Source: Janthinobacterium psychrotolerans (GTDB lineage: Bacteria > Pseudomonadota > Gammaproteobacteria > Burkholderiales > Burkholderiaceae_D). Taken from it: a stretch of DNA of 64,000 bases. Position 1 is the stretch's first letter. Every line of letters begins with the position of its first letter. The notes below the pieces were generated by a model, which saw nothing but the letters and a program-made list of their open reading frames with translations, did no database searches and was not told where the DNA came from. Both the position numbers and the translations under genes were made by a program. Positions 8,685 through 17,340 of the stretch are shown here, piece after piece. The stretch covers positions 1-64,000 of the forward strand of contig NZ_LOCQ01000046.1 in the NCBI RefSeq assembly GCF_001677885.1, given 5' to 3'.

Positions 8685-11585
8685 TTAAGCGAAGCGGCGC
8701 TTTTCACCCGCACCAAACAGGTTGCTCACGCAGCGGCCGCACAGGGTCGGATGTTCGGCATCCGTGCCCACGTCGGCGCGGTAGTGCCAGCAGCGCTCGC
8801 ACTTCGGCGCGGTCGACGCCGTCACGACCACTTCTTCACTTGCTTCATCGCTCACTTCGGCCACCGTCGCCTGCGAGGTGATAAAGACGAATTTCAGGTC
8901 GTCACCGAGGGTGGTCAAGAGCTTGTACTTCATCGGCGCGGCCTTGATGGTCAGCTCGGCCTGCAGGGACGAACCGATGGCGCCCGAAGTACGCAGGTCT
9001 TCCAGCTGCTTGGTCACGTCGGTGCGCACGGCGCGCAGGGCCGTGTATTTTTCCAGCAGCTCGGCACTGTCCGCCACTGCCGGCAGCTGCCACCAGGTTT
9101 GCGTGAAGATGGTTTCGTCGCTGGCGGCATAGGCTGCTTCGCCCGCGAACACGGCCCACGCTTCCTCGGCGGTAAACGACAGGGCAGGGGCCATCAGGCG
9201 CAGCAGGCTTTGCGTGATATGCCACAGGGCGGTCTGTGCCGAGCGGCGCGCGTGCGACGTCAAGCCGGTGGTGTACAGGCGGTCCTTCAGAATGTCCAGG
9301 TAGAAGCCGCCCAGGTCTTCCGAGCAGTAGGTCTGCAATTTGGACACCACCGGATGGAACTCGTAGCGCGCATAGTTGTTCTCGATCTGCTGCTGCAAGG
9401 CCGCCATGTTGGCGATCGCATAGCGGTCGATCTCGAACAGATCGGCCACCGGCACGGCGTCAACCGCCGGATTGAAGTCCGAGGTATTGGCCAGCAGGAA
9501 GCGCAAGGTGTTGCGGATGCGGCGGTACGATTCGGTCACGCGCTTGAGGATCTCGTCGGAGATCGACAATTCGCCCGTATAGTCGGTCGAGGCGATCCAC
9601 AGGCGCAGGATGTCGGCGCCCAGGCTGTCCGAGATTTTTTGCGGCGCCAGGGTGTTGCCCAGCGACTTGGACATCTTCTTGCCTTCGCCGTCGACCGTAA
9701 AGCCGTGCGTCAGCAGCGCCTTGTACGGTGGGCGGCCATTGAGCATTGACGACACCAGCAGGGACGAATGGAACCAGCCGCGATGCTGGTCCGAGCCTTC
9801 CAGGTACAGGTCGGCCGGGAACTGCAGCTGGGTCGAGTGCGAGCCATGCGCCTGCGGGCCGCCCAGTACGGTCTGGTGGGTGGCGCCGGAATCGAACCAC
9901 ACGTCCAGCGTGTCCTTGTTCTTGGCGTAGACGGCCGCTTCGTCGCCGATCAGGTCCGCCAGGTCCAGCGCCTGCCACGCTTCGATGCCGTCTTTTTCGA
10001 TCAGCTTCGCCACTTGTTCCAGCAGTTCCGGCGTGCGCGGGTGCAAATCGCCCGTTTCCTTGTGCACGATAAAGGCCATCGGCACGCCCCACTGGCGCTG
10101 GCGCGACAGGGTCCAGTCGGGACGGTTGGCGATCATGCCGTGCAGGCGTGCCTGGCCCCAGTCCGGGAAGAACTCGGTGTCGGCGATGCCTTTCAGGGCG
10201 GTTTCGCGCAGGGTGGCGCCGCCGTCTTTTGGCGTCACATCCATGCCGGCGAACCACTGCGAGGTGGCGCGGTAGATGATCGGGGTTTTATGGCGCCAGC
10301 AGTGCATATAGCTGTGGTCGAACATCTTGACTTCGAACAGCGCGCCCGCTTCTTTCAACGCGTTGCAGATCGGTTTCGACGCTTCCCAGATGGTCATGCC
10401 GCCGAACAGCGGCAGGGTCGAGGCGAACTTGCCGTCGCCCATCACCGGCTTGATGATGTCGTCGTCCTTCATGCCGTGCGCCTTGCACGAGATAAAGTCG
10501 TCCAGGCCATAGGCTGGCGCCGAGTGCACCACGCCGGTGCCGCTCTCGGTGGTCACGTAGTCGGCCAGGTACAACGGCGACAGGCGGTCATAGAAGGCGT
10601 CGGACGCGTGCAGCGGATGGCGGAAGCTGATGCCGGCCAGGGCCGCGCCGTCGCAGGTGGCGATCGTCGTGCCCTCGAGCTTGAAGCGCGCCAGGCTGGA
10701 CACCACCAGGTCCTGCGCCAGGATCAGCAGCAATGGCTGGCCGTCGCGCGTGGCTTGCACCAGCGCGTATTTCACCTCAGGGTTGACGTTCAGCGCCTGG
10801 TTCGACGGGATGGTCCACGGCGTGGTGGTCCAGATGACGATGTAGCCGTTCTCGGTCGGCAGCGCTGGCAGGCCAAAGGCGGCGGCCAGTTTTGCCGGCT
10901 CGGCGAATTTGAAGCCGACGTCGATCGCCGGATCGCGTTTTTCCGCGTATTCCACTTCCGCCTCGGCCAGCGCCGACTGGCAGTCGAAGCACCAGTTGAC
11001 CGGCTTCAGGCCGCGGTACACATAGCCTTTTTCCAGCAGCTTGCCCAGCGCGCGCAGTTCGTCGGCTTCATTGCCGTGCGCCATCGTCAGGTAGGGGTTG
11101 TCCCATTCGCCGAGCACGCCCAGGCGGATAAAGTCTTTCTTCTGGCGCTCGACCTGCACGGTGGCGTAGGCGCGCGCCTTTTCCAGCACTTCGGCGGTCG
11201 GCAGGTTCTTGCCGTACAGTTTTTCGATCTGGATCTCGATCGGCATGCCGTGGCAATCCCAGCCCGGCACATACGGTGCATCGAAGCCGGACAGCGAGCG
11301 CGACTTGACGACCATGTCCTTCAGGATCTTGTTGACGGCGTGGCCCAGGTGGATGTCGCCGTTGGCATACGGCGGGCCGTCATGCAGGATGAATTTCGGA
11401 CGGCCGGCGGCGGCCTTGCGCACGCGCTCGTAGATTTTCTTGTCCTGCCATTGCTGTACCCATAGTGGTTCGCGCTTGGCCATGTCGCCGCGCATCGGGA
11501 ACGGGGTTTCGGTCATGTTGACCGGGTATTTGCTGACGGGTTTCTTGTTCTGTTTCGGTGCGGCTGGCTTGTTTTGGTCGGACAT
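8685..11585 (-). CDS. ileS: Isoleucyl-tRNA synthetase
   Basis: Class I aminoacyl-tRNA synthetase (966 aa) charging tRNA-Ile. The HIGH motif is HLGH ([18 protein letters not shown]) and the KMSKS signature is KKMSKSLGN. The editing domain is present, and the C-terminal zinc motif reads CERCWHYR with a distal CGRCVSN. Full length for the bacterial type. It follows ribF in the common ribF-ileS-lspA order. Confidence 0.97.
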   Translation of the reverse strand: MSDQNKPAAPKQNKKPVSKYPVNMTETPFPMRGDMAKREPLWVQQWQDKKIYERVRKAAAGRPKFILHDGPPYANGDIHLGHAVNKILKDMVVKSRSLSGFDAPYVPGWDCHGMPIEIQIEKLYGKNLPTAEVLEKARAYATVQVERQKKDFIRLGVLGEWDNPYLTMAHGNEADELRALGKLLEKGYVYRGLKPVNWCFDCQSALAEAEVEYAEKRDPAIDVGFKFAEPAKLAAAFGLPALPTENGYIVIWTTTPWTIPSNQALNVNPEVKYALVQATRDGQPLLLILAQDLVVSSLARFKLEGTTIATCDGAALAGISFRHPLHASDAFYDRLSPLYLADYVTTESGTGVVHSAPAYGLDDFISCKAHGMKDDDIIKPVMGDGKFASTLPLFGGMTIWEASKPICNALKEAGALFEVKMFDHSYMHCWRHKTPIIYRATSQWFAGMDVTPKDGGATLRETALKGIADTEFFPDWGQARLHGMIANRPDWTLSRQRQWGVPMAFIVHKETGDLHPRTPELLEQVAKLIEKDGIEAWQALDLADLIGDEAAVYAKNKDTLDVWFDSGATHQTVLGGPQAHGSHSTQLQFPADLYLEGSDQHRGWFHSSLLVSSMLNGRPPYKALLTHGFTVDGEGKKMSKSLGNTLAPQKISDSLGADILRLWIASTDYTGELSISDEILKRVTESYRRIRNTLRFLLANTSDFNPAVDAVPVADLFEIDRYAIANMAALQQQIENNYARYEFHPVVSKLQTYCSEDLGGFYLDILKDRLYTTGLTSHARRSAQTALWHITQSLLRLMAPALSFTAEEAWAVFAGEAAYAASDETIFTQTWWQLPAVADSAELLEKYTALRAVRTDVTKQLEDLRTSGAIGSSLQAELTIKAAPMKYKLLTTLGDDLKFVFITSQATVAEVSDEASEEVVVTASTAPKCERCWHYRADVGTDAEHPTLCGRCVSNLFGAGEKRRFA

Positions 11586-11654
11586 AGTCTTCTTTACTGG
11601 ATGGTGTGAGTTACTGTGGCGGGAAAACCCGCCGCGCGCAGGAGTTGGCCAGGA

Positions 11655-12626
11655 TCAAATTCGGTCGGTGGCGGTAATGGCGCCGCGGCGCTGCGCGAAG
11701 TAGGCGCGCGCCTGGTTCGAGTCGCGCTCGATGGCCGCTGTCAGGGTGGCCAGATCGTCGTATTTCTCTTCGTCGCGCAGTTTTTCGAGGAACTCCACGC
11801 GCACCAGCTTGCCGTAGCAGGACTGGGCGAAATCGAACAGGTGTACTTCGAGCAGCACGCGGCCGCTGTCGTCGACGGTGGGGCGTACGCCCAGGCTGGC
11901 CACGGCCGGCAGCGGCTCGGGCGACAGCCCATGTACTTGCACGATAAAGATGCCGGACAGGGCGGGACGGTGCGCCACGCGCAGGTTCAGGGTCGGAAAA
12001 CCGAGGGTGCGGCCCAGCTTCTGGCCATGGATCACATGGCCGGAAATTGCGTAAGGGTGGCCCAGCAGCTGCTCGGCCAGCGTGAATTCGCCGGCGGCCA
12101 GCGCCAGGCGCACGGCCGAGGACGAGATGCGGGTGCTGCCATTCATTACGGTCGGCAAGGTTTCAACATGAAAACCATGTTCGCGGCCCGCTTCCTGCAG
12201 CATGGCCACGTCGCCGGCGCGCCGCGCGCCATAGCAGAAGTCGTCGCCGACCATCAGCCATTTGACGTGCAGGCCGTCGACCAGCACCTGCTGCGTGAAT
12301 TCCTGTGGGCTCAGCGCCGCGAACTGGGCGCTGAAATGCTCGACGATGACGCGGTCGATACCGGCGTTTTCCAGCGACTGCAGCTTGTCGCGCAGGTTGG
12401 CGATGCGCTGCGGCGCTTTCGACAGGTCGCCGGCGCGCTGGGCAAAGAACTCGCGCGGGTGCGGCTCGAACGTCATCACGGCAGCTTCGATGCCGAGTTC
12501 GGTCGCCGCCTTGCGCACGCGCGCCAGCAGGGCCTGATGGCCGATATGGACACCGTCAAAGTTGCCGATGGTCAGCGCGCACGGTGCGCGTGCCTGGGCA
12601 TTGGGAAGTCCGCGAAATACCTTCAT
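11655..12626 (-). CDS. ribF: Bifunctional riboflavin kinase / FAD synthetase
   Basis: Makes FMN and FAD from riboflavin (323 aa). The N-terminal FMN adenylyltransferase nucleotidyltransferase domain has IGNFDGVHIGHQALL. The C-terminal flavokinase domain has HGQKLGRTLGFPTLNL and SLGVRPTV. First gene of the ribF-ileS-lspA-coaBC-dut run, transcribed from the 12627-12730 interval. CoaBC in the same run needs FMN. Confidence 0.96.
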   Translation of the reverse strand: MKVFRGLPNAQARAPCALTIGNFDGVHIGHQALLARVRKAATELGIEAAVMTFEPHPREFFAQRAGDLSKAPQRIANLRDKLQSLENAGIDRVIVEHFSAQFAALSPQEFTQQVLVDGLHVKWLMVGDDFCYGARRAGDVAMLQEAGREHGFHVETLPTVMNGSTRISSSAVRLALAAGEFTLAEQLLGHPYAISGHVIHGQKLGRTLGFPTLNLRVAHRPALSGIFIVQVHGLSPEPLPAVASLGVRPTVDDSGRVLLEVHLFDFAQSCYGKLVRVEFLEKLRDEEKYDDLATLTAAIERDSNQARAYFAQRRGAITATDRI

Positions 12627-12730
12627 GGGAATGGGATGAAAACTGTGCCAAAAGGGGGATTATACGGACTGTTTCAGGGATGCACACCGGGCAGGGCCGG
12701 CGCAGGGGTAATTTCCCTGCTGAAATGATA

Positions 12731-12768
12731 AAAAGCGTTGCCGGCAAGTGTGCTGGCAACGCTTTTTT
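12731..12768 (-). terminator. Intrinsic terminator after the TPR gene
   Basis: The stem AAAGCGTTGCC / GGCAACGCTTT is flanked by an A tract on one side and T7 on the other, so it can work in both directions. By position it ends the leftward tonB-exb-TPR transcript and insulates the ribF promoter region. Confidence 0.8.
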
Positions 12769-12877
12769 TCTTTACCGAATATTCAAGTACAGCCTCAACA
12801 TCGAAGCCAACCGTAGCGAGCCGGTGAGCATCACAGGCCGCAAAGCGCGACGTGCCTTAGCTTGGGTTCGATGTCAA

Positions 12878-14089
12878 TTACTTGTTCATCAAAGTCCAGT
12901 AGCGCGCCAGGTCGGCCGCGCCATCCGTACCCTTGACGGTTTTCAGGGCGGTGTTGGCATTGGCTTTCTTGCCAGCGTGGATGTAAGCGATGCCCAGGTG
13001 TAACTTGGCTTCTTCCGGATACTTGGCGGTGCCCATTTTCACGGCGTCGTTCATCAGGCCCAGGCCCTTGTCGGCCTGGCCGTCGTAGACCAGGGCGAAG
13101 CCCAGCTTGCTCAGGGCGTCGGCGTCCTTGTTCTTGACGTATTCGGCTTCGGACTTGGCGGCGTTGGCCTTCAGTTCGGCCTGGGTTTTCAGGGCCAGGT
13201 CTTTCAGGCGCTGGTGGCGGGCCGCATCGGCGCCGGTGCCGAGCACGCCTTTTTTGTAACCCTGGTCAATGATGCTCAGCGCTTCACCCGGATTGCCGGC
13301 CTGCAGGGCCAGCTGGCTCAGTTCCATGTATTCGGATGGCTTGGTGAACAGGCCGTTGGCCAGGCGCAGGCGCTGCACGTCCAGGCCCAGGCGTTGCGAG
13401 AAGCCAGGCTTGCCCGATACGCGGTTCAGCAGGTCGGCCCAGTAGCTGCTTTTCGGATAGCTGGTCGCCAGTTTTTCCAGGGTCGACACATAGCCGGCCT
13501 TGTCGTTCTGCTTCAACTGGATGTTGGCCAGCATTTGCAGGCTCGCTTCCGAGTTGCCGCCCTTGGATTGCAGTTCCTTGGCCGCTTCGGCGTAGTTGCC
13601 GCTCGAGTAGTAGGCCTGGATCAGGTAGTCGCGCGTCTGTTGGTCGTCGCGGTCTTTCAGCGAGCGCTTGAACCAGGTGATGGCGTTCGGCCAGTCCTTG
13701 GCGCGGTAGTACATGCCGGCCAGGCCTTGCGTGAATTTCGGTGCTTCGGCGGCGCTCAGGCGGCCGGAATTGATGACGGCTTCGAAAGCCTTGATGGCGG
13801 TGGCGTTATCGCCGGCGCCAGCGGCGGCCGAGGCGCGCACGCGTTCGATCTGATAGCTTTCAAAGGCGGTCTTGCCGCTGACGTTGTCAGCTTCGCGCAG
13901 CTTGGCCAACGCTTCCTTGTTTTTGCCGGCGCTCGTGAGTTTCTGCGCTTCTTGCAGTGGCTTGCCCACTTCGGCGCGCACGGTGTCGGCGGCATATGCC
14001 AGCGAACCCAGGCCGATTACGGGAGTTGCTGCGGTAAAACCGATAGCGGCCATGACGAGGCCGAGATGAGCGAGACGAAACTTGGACAT
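12878..14089 (-). CDS. Exported TPR protein of the TonB cluster
   Basis: Protein of 403 aa with an N-terminal signal peptide (hydrophobic 7-32, ending AYA) and tetratricopeptide-like helical repeats through its length (for example ALAKLREAD, NAITWFKRSLKDRD, NYAEAAKELQSKGGN). It is predicted to be periplasmic. TPR proteins encoded beside TonB-ExbB-ExbD-ExbD sets are known in other proteobacteria and are thought to support a particular TonB complex; that role is inferred from position here. An intrinsic terminator separates it from exbD, so its level is probably lower or independently set. Confidence 0.7.
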   Translation of the reverse strand: MSKFRLAHLGLVMAAIGFTAATPVIGLGSLAYAADTVRAEVGKPLQEAQKLTSAGKNKEALAKLREADNVSGKTAFESYQIERVRASAAAGAGDNATAIKAFEAVINSGRLSAAEAPKFTQGLAGMYYRAKDWPNAITWFKRSLKDRDDQQTRDYLIQAYYSSGNYAEAAKELQSKGGNSEASLQMLANIQLKQNDKAGYVSTLEKLATSYPKSSYWADLLNRVSGKPGFSQRLGLDVQRLRLANGLFTKPSEYMELSQLALQAGNPGEALSIIDQGYKKGVLGTGADAARHQRLKDLALKTQAELKANAAKSEAEYVKNKDADALSKLGFALVYDGQADKGLGLMNDAVKMGTAKYPEEAKLHLGIAYIHAGKKANANTALKTVKGTDGAADLARYWTLMNK

Positions 14090-14105
14090 GAGAAAGTCTT
14101 TCTGT

Positions 14106-14139
14106 AAAAAGCGAATAGGCAGGAAGGCCTGCCTATTCG
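14106..14139 (-). terminator. Internal terminator between exbD and the TPR gene
   Basis: A perfect 12-bp stem (14112-14123 with 14128-14139, loop aagg) is followed on the minus strand by CTTTTT. It is well formed and lies inside what looks like one operon, so read-through or a second promoter is needed to express the TPR gene. Confidence 0.78.
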
Positions 14140-14166
14140 GATGTAAAGAGAACCTGATGCTACAGC

Positions 14167-14598
14167 TTACTGGAATTGCTCGTTACCGACCAGACCGATT
14201 TTAGTCACGCCCAGACGCTGCGCCGTTGCCATGACACCGGCGACGACCTTGTATTCCACCAGCTTGTTCGGACGCAGATGCACTTCCGGCTGGTCTGCTT
14301 GCGCAGCAACGTTGTTCAGCTTGGCTTCCAGTGCGGCACGGTCAGGAACGACCTGATTGTCCCACAAGATGGTGCCGTCAAAATCGACATCGATCGTGAC
14401 GACCACTGGTTCCGTAGTCGGTGGCGGCGGGGTGCCGACCGGCATGTTCAGGTTCACCGAGTGGTTTTGTTTTGGAATCGTGATGATCAACATGATAATC
14501 AGCACCAGCATCACATCGATGAGGGGCGTCATGTTCAGTTCCATCATTGGTTCCGGATCCGCGCCTGCTGCGCTTCCCGAACCGACATTCATACTCAT
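14167..14598 (-). CDS. exbD: ExbD-family biopolymer transport protein (second copy)
   Basis: Protein of 143 aa with one transmembrane helix (LIDVMLVLIIMLIITIP, about 23-40) and the conserved membrane Asp of ExbD/TolR (TPLIDVMLV). The periplasmic domain follows, with a proline run (GTPPPPTTEP). The start at 14598 follows AAAGGAA; the upstream in-frame extension lacks such a site. It is one of two different exbD genes in this operon, as in proton-channel sets where two ExbDs serve one ExbB. Confidence 0.9.
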   Translation of the reverse strand: MSMNVGSGSAAGADPEPMMELNMTPLIDVMLVLIIMLIITIPKQNHSVNLNMPVGTPPPPTTEPVVVTIDVDFDGTILWDNQVVPDRAALEAKLNNVAAQADQPEVHLRPNKLVEYKVVAGVMATAQRLGVTKIGLVGNEQFQ

Positions 14599-14627
14599 AG
14601 TGTTTCCTTTAAGAAGTCCAACGAAGC

Positions 14628-14693
14628 GCCGGGCGCAACAACCGCCCGGCAAGCTTCTGGCGGCGGCGCCCCGTTGTTGCCAGGGGCGCCGCC
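14628..14693. repeat. Tandem stem-loops between the two exbD genes
   Basis: Two hairpins: an 8-bp GC stem (14628-14635 with 14643-14650) and an 11-bp stem (14662-14672 with 14683-14693). No T tract follows on the coding strand, so they look like RNA-stabilising or processing hairpins rather than terminators. Confidence 0.6.
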
Positions 14694-14704
14694 GTCAGTC
14701 GCTA

Positions 14705-15133
14705 TCAGCTCTTGTCAGGTGGTTCGGTGATGAAGCCGACCTTCTGAATCCCGGCACGTTGGGTCGTGAAGATCACTCGGCCGATCGATTCGTAGCGCGC
14801 TTCCTGGTCGCCACGAACATGTACTTCCGGCTGCGGTACTTTCACTGCTTCAACTTTAAGATAATCGAACAGTTCGTTCGTGTCTTTCAGTCTGGTCTGG
14901 CCCAAATAAATCTCACCGTCCTTGTTAACCACGATGTTAACGTTTTGCGGCTTGCTTTGAAGGGCTTGGTTGGCCTCAATCGGCAGATCGATTTTCTGCA
15001 GCTTGAGAACAACCGGACTGGTGATCAAGAAAATGATCAGCAAAACCAACATGATGTCGACGAGCGGCGTCGTGTTGATTTCTGACATTACTTGATCTTC
15101 ATCTCCGCTGTCGGAGCCGACGGACATCGACAT
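14705..15133 (-). CDS. exbD: ExbD-family biopolymer transport protein (first copy)
   Basis: Protein of 142 aa with one transmembrane helix (LVDIMLVLLIIFLITSPVV), the conserved Asp in TPLVDIMLV, and a periplasmic domain. It begins five bases after exbB and should be coupled to it. It differs clearly from the next ExbD in the periplasmic domain (KLQKIDLPIEANQ versus NHSVNLNMPVG), so the two copies are not a recent duplication. Confidence 0.92.
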   Translation of the reverse strand: MSMSVGSDSGDEDQVMSEINTTPLVDIMLVLLIIFLITSPVVLKLQKIDLPIEANQALQSKPQNVNIVVNKDGEIYLGQTRLKDTNELFDYLKVEAVKVPQPEVHVRGDQEARYESIGRVIFTTQRAGIQKVGFITEPPDKS

Positions 15134-15138
15134 GATTC

Positions 15139-16071
15139 TTATCCGATCTTTTTAGCGCCGGCAGCACGGCCAGCTTCGCTGGTCGACATGGCGCCGGAAA
15201 CCAGAACCGAGTGTACGTCGGCGCTGAACGAGCGGATGTCTTCCATTGCGGTTTTGTTACGACGGACCAGCCAGTTGTAACCCAGCACGGCAGGCACGGC
15301 GACCAGCAGACCAAACGCGGTCATGATCAGCGCTTCACCCACTGGGCCTGCCACTTTGTCGATCGAGGCGTTACCGGTCATGCCGATGGCGGTCAGCGCG
15401 CCGTAGATACCCCAAACGGTACCGAACAGACCGATAAACGGTGCGGTCGAACCAACGGTTGCCAGGAACGACAGGCCATCTTGCAGACGCGACTGGACTT
15501 TGTCCGAAGCGCGCTGGATCGACATCGTCACCCAGGTCGACAGATCGATCTGTTCCAGCAGGGCGCCGTCATGGTGAGCGGTTGCCTTGGTGCCCGATTC
15601 AGCGATGAAGCGGAATGGCGAGCCTTCAGCCAGCGTGGCCGAACCGGCAGCGATCGAAGGTGCTTTCCAGAATTTGGCAGCGGTTTCCTTGGCTTGCTTG
15701 AAGATTTTCATCTGGTCGAGCAGTTTGGTGATGATGATGTACCAGCTGCCGATCGACATGATGGCCAGGATGATCAGGGTGGCGCGTGGCACGAAGCCGC
15801 CGTCCCATACTGCTTGCAGGCCGAACGGGTTGTGCACTTCTTCGGTTTTTGGAGCGGCTGCGTCAGCGGCTGGAGCGGCTGCTGCGTCGGCTGCTGGTGC
15901 AGCGGCTGCGTCAGCAGCAGGTGCTGGTGCTGCTGCAGCGTCTGCCGCAGGTGCCGAAGCTGCCGGTGCTGGCGCGTCCGCGAATGCTGGCGCTGCTACC
16001 AGGGCGGTAGTAGCGGTAACGGACAACAGAACCGCGGCAAAAAATGCGGACAAACGGGTATTCTTAAACAT
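15139..16071 (-). CDS. exbB: ExbB-family proton channel protein with Ala/Asp-rich extension
   Basis: MotA/TolQ/ExbB-family channel subunit (310 aa) that uses proton motive force to energise TonB. It has a signal peptide (about 1-31), then a low-complexity segment (about 32-75) of AADAAAAP-type repeats, then three transmembrane helices with the family motif around LSFLATVGSTAPFIGLFGTVWGI. A strong GGAGGA ribosome site precedes the ATG. The repeated coding DNA (about 15850-15975) could change length by slippage. The extension is presumably periplasmic. Confidence 0.92.
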   Translation of the reverse strand: MFKNTRLSAFFAAVLLSVTATTALVAAPAFADAPAPAASAPAADAAAAPAPAADAAAAPAADAAAAPAADAAAPKTEEVHNPFGLQAVWDGGFVPRATLIILAIMSIGSWYIIITKLLDQMKIFKQAKETAAKFWKAPSIAAGSATLAEGSPFRFIAESGTKATAHHDGALLEQIDLSTWVTMSIQRASDKVQSRLQDGLSFLATVGSTAPFIGLFGTVWGIYGALTAIGMTGNASIDKVAGPVGEALIMTAFGLLVAVPAVLGYNWLVRRNKTAMEDIRSFSADVHSVLVSGAMSTSEAGRAAGAKKIG

Positions 16072-16155
16072 GCTTCCTCCAAAATTAAAAATAACAGATC
16101 GCTGAACGTGATGACAACGAAATCATGGTGTGAGGCAGGATCACTGCCTCGGGTA

Positions 16156-16818
16156 TTAATCCAGCGACCAAACGTATTGCATTTGCTGCCAGCCTTGTTC
16201 CGGCTTGCCGTCGACCGTTGCAGGCTTGAACGTGCAACGGCTGATACCTGATACCGCAGCTTTGTCCAGGTCCCTGAAGCCGCTCGACTTCACGATCTTC
16301 GAATCAGCGACCTTGCCGTCCACGCCGATCAGGAACGACAGTGTCACGACACCGGTTTCCTCATTGCGCTGCGACGACTTCGGATAAGCCGGTTTTTCAC
16401 AGACGCTGAAGTCCACCACGGCCGGAGTGCGCACCGATTTGGCTGGTCCAGGCGGAGCGGCTGGCGCAGGCTGCGCAGGCGGCGCCGGCGGTGCCAGTAC
16501 ATTGGTGGCTGGCTTCACCTGGGTGGTGTTGGCAATCACGTTCTGTGGCGGCGGCGGCTGCTGCACGTTCACCTCGACTGGCGGAATGAATGGCGGTGGC
16601 GGCGCTTTCATTTCTGGCGGCGGTGGTGGCGGTGGAAGATCCTTCGGTGGAGGCGGTTTCACTTCCTCGATAATCTTGGTTTCAACCGGGTCCATCATTT
16701 TGGTGACCAAGCGCTTGCCCAAGCCCGTCGCAATCCCGTAAGCCGCGAGAACGTGCAGCAGGACAACGATCGTGATGCCTGTGTAGTTCTTGGGACTTTT
16801 CTCGTTCGAAAAATTCAT
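16156..16818 (-). CDS. tonB: TonB energy transducer
   Basis: TonB protein (220 aa) that carries ExbB/ExbD-derived energy to outer-membrane receptors. It has an N-terminal membrane anchor (about 14-34), a long Pro-rich periplasmic linker (EEVKPPPPKDLPPPPPPP and on to about 130), and a C-terminal domain (about 148-220) containing YPKSSQRNEETGVVTLSFLIG. The start at 16818 was chosen because the upstream extension precedes the usual anchor. It is first in tonB-exbB-exbD-exbD-TPR. A 7-bp hairpin (16132-16150) lies between tonB and exbB. Confidence 0.92.
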   Translation of the reverse strand: MNFSNEKSPKNYTGITIVVLLHVLAAYGIATGLGKRLVTKMMDPVETKIIEEVKPPPPKDLPPPPPPPEMKAPPPPFIPPVEVNVQQPPPPQNVIANTTQVKPATNVLAPPAPPAQPAPAAPPGPAKSVRTPAVVDFSVCEKPAYPKSSQRNEETGVVTLSFLIGVDGKVADSKIVKSSGFRDLDKAAVSGISRCTFKPATVDGKPEQGWQQMQYVWSLD

Positions 16819-17244
16819 GCCTGCTTTCTCCAAATACCATCTCTTGTCTTGCAACTGAACCCCAAAATGACGACACAAAGCTCCAGCCGTATCCGGGACG
16901 TCGCCGAATTATACATACGAATTCTTTATTTTACACAGATTTTTAACGCCTAAAACCGGTTAAATTTTCCCACCTTTTGCGCCCTGTAAACGTACTTGCT
17001 TATGCCATCTTTGCACGCTTTCGGACATAAAAAAAGGCGGTCTTATCGGTTTTCTACAGCCACTTGGGGCTACCACGGCTATGTTCTTCGATGTGGCGAT
17101 ATGACAGAATTATATTTTGCGTTATTGAATATGGAAAACGCTAAATTTGGATCAAATTCTTTCTTTTTGGCAATTTTCCGCTATGGAACCAGACCACTTT
17201 CGCCGAGGATTGCACCAATCGGGTGCGAACCGCGCCTGGACAGG
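16819..17244. other. AT-rich intergenic region upstream of tonB
   Basis: Notably AT-rich compared with its surroundings. It should contain the leftward tonB promoter. No convincing Fur-box repeat was found. A plus-strand reading frame here runs through the SpoVR terminator hairpin and looks like chance. Nothing else was recognised. Confidence 0.6.
16908..16913 (-). promoter_or_regulatory. Candidate -10 box for the tonB operon
   Basis: TATAAT on the minus strand, about 90 bases upstream of the tonB ATG. No good -35 hexamer is present at 16-18 bases, so this is tentative. Confidence 0.4.
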
Positions 17245-17245
17245 C

Positions 17246-17280
17246 AAAAAAACGGGCTCGAAAAGGCGATTTTCGAGCCC
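17246..17280 (-). terminator. Intrinsic terminator of the prkA operon
   Basis: A perfect 11-bp stem (17254-17264 with 17270-17280, loop ggcga) is followed on the minus strand by a run of T residues. It lies about 60 bases after the SpoVR stop codon. Confidence 0.88.
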
Positions 17281-17340
17281 CGGCAGCCATACTAAATTCT
17301 GATGCGGGCATAGCGCACGCTTATACAGGCCGGCAAATCG

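Noticed and set aside
15850-15975. CRISPR-like or tandem repeat array
   Set aside because: The repetition is in-frame Ala/Asp/Pro coding sequence of exbB, with no spacers.
16996-17295. 99-aa plus-strand frame in the AT-rich region
   Set aside because: It runs through the terminator hairpin at 17246-17280 and has no ribosome site or recognisable domain.
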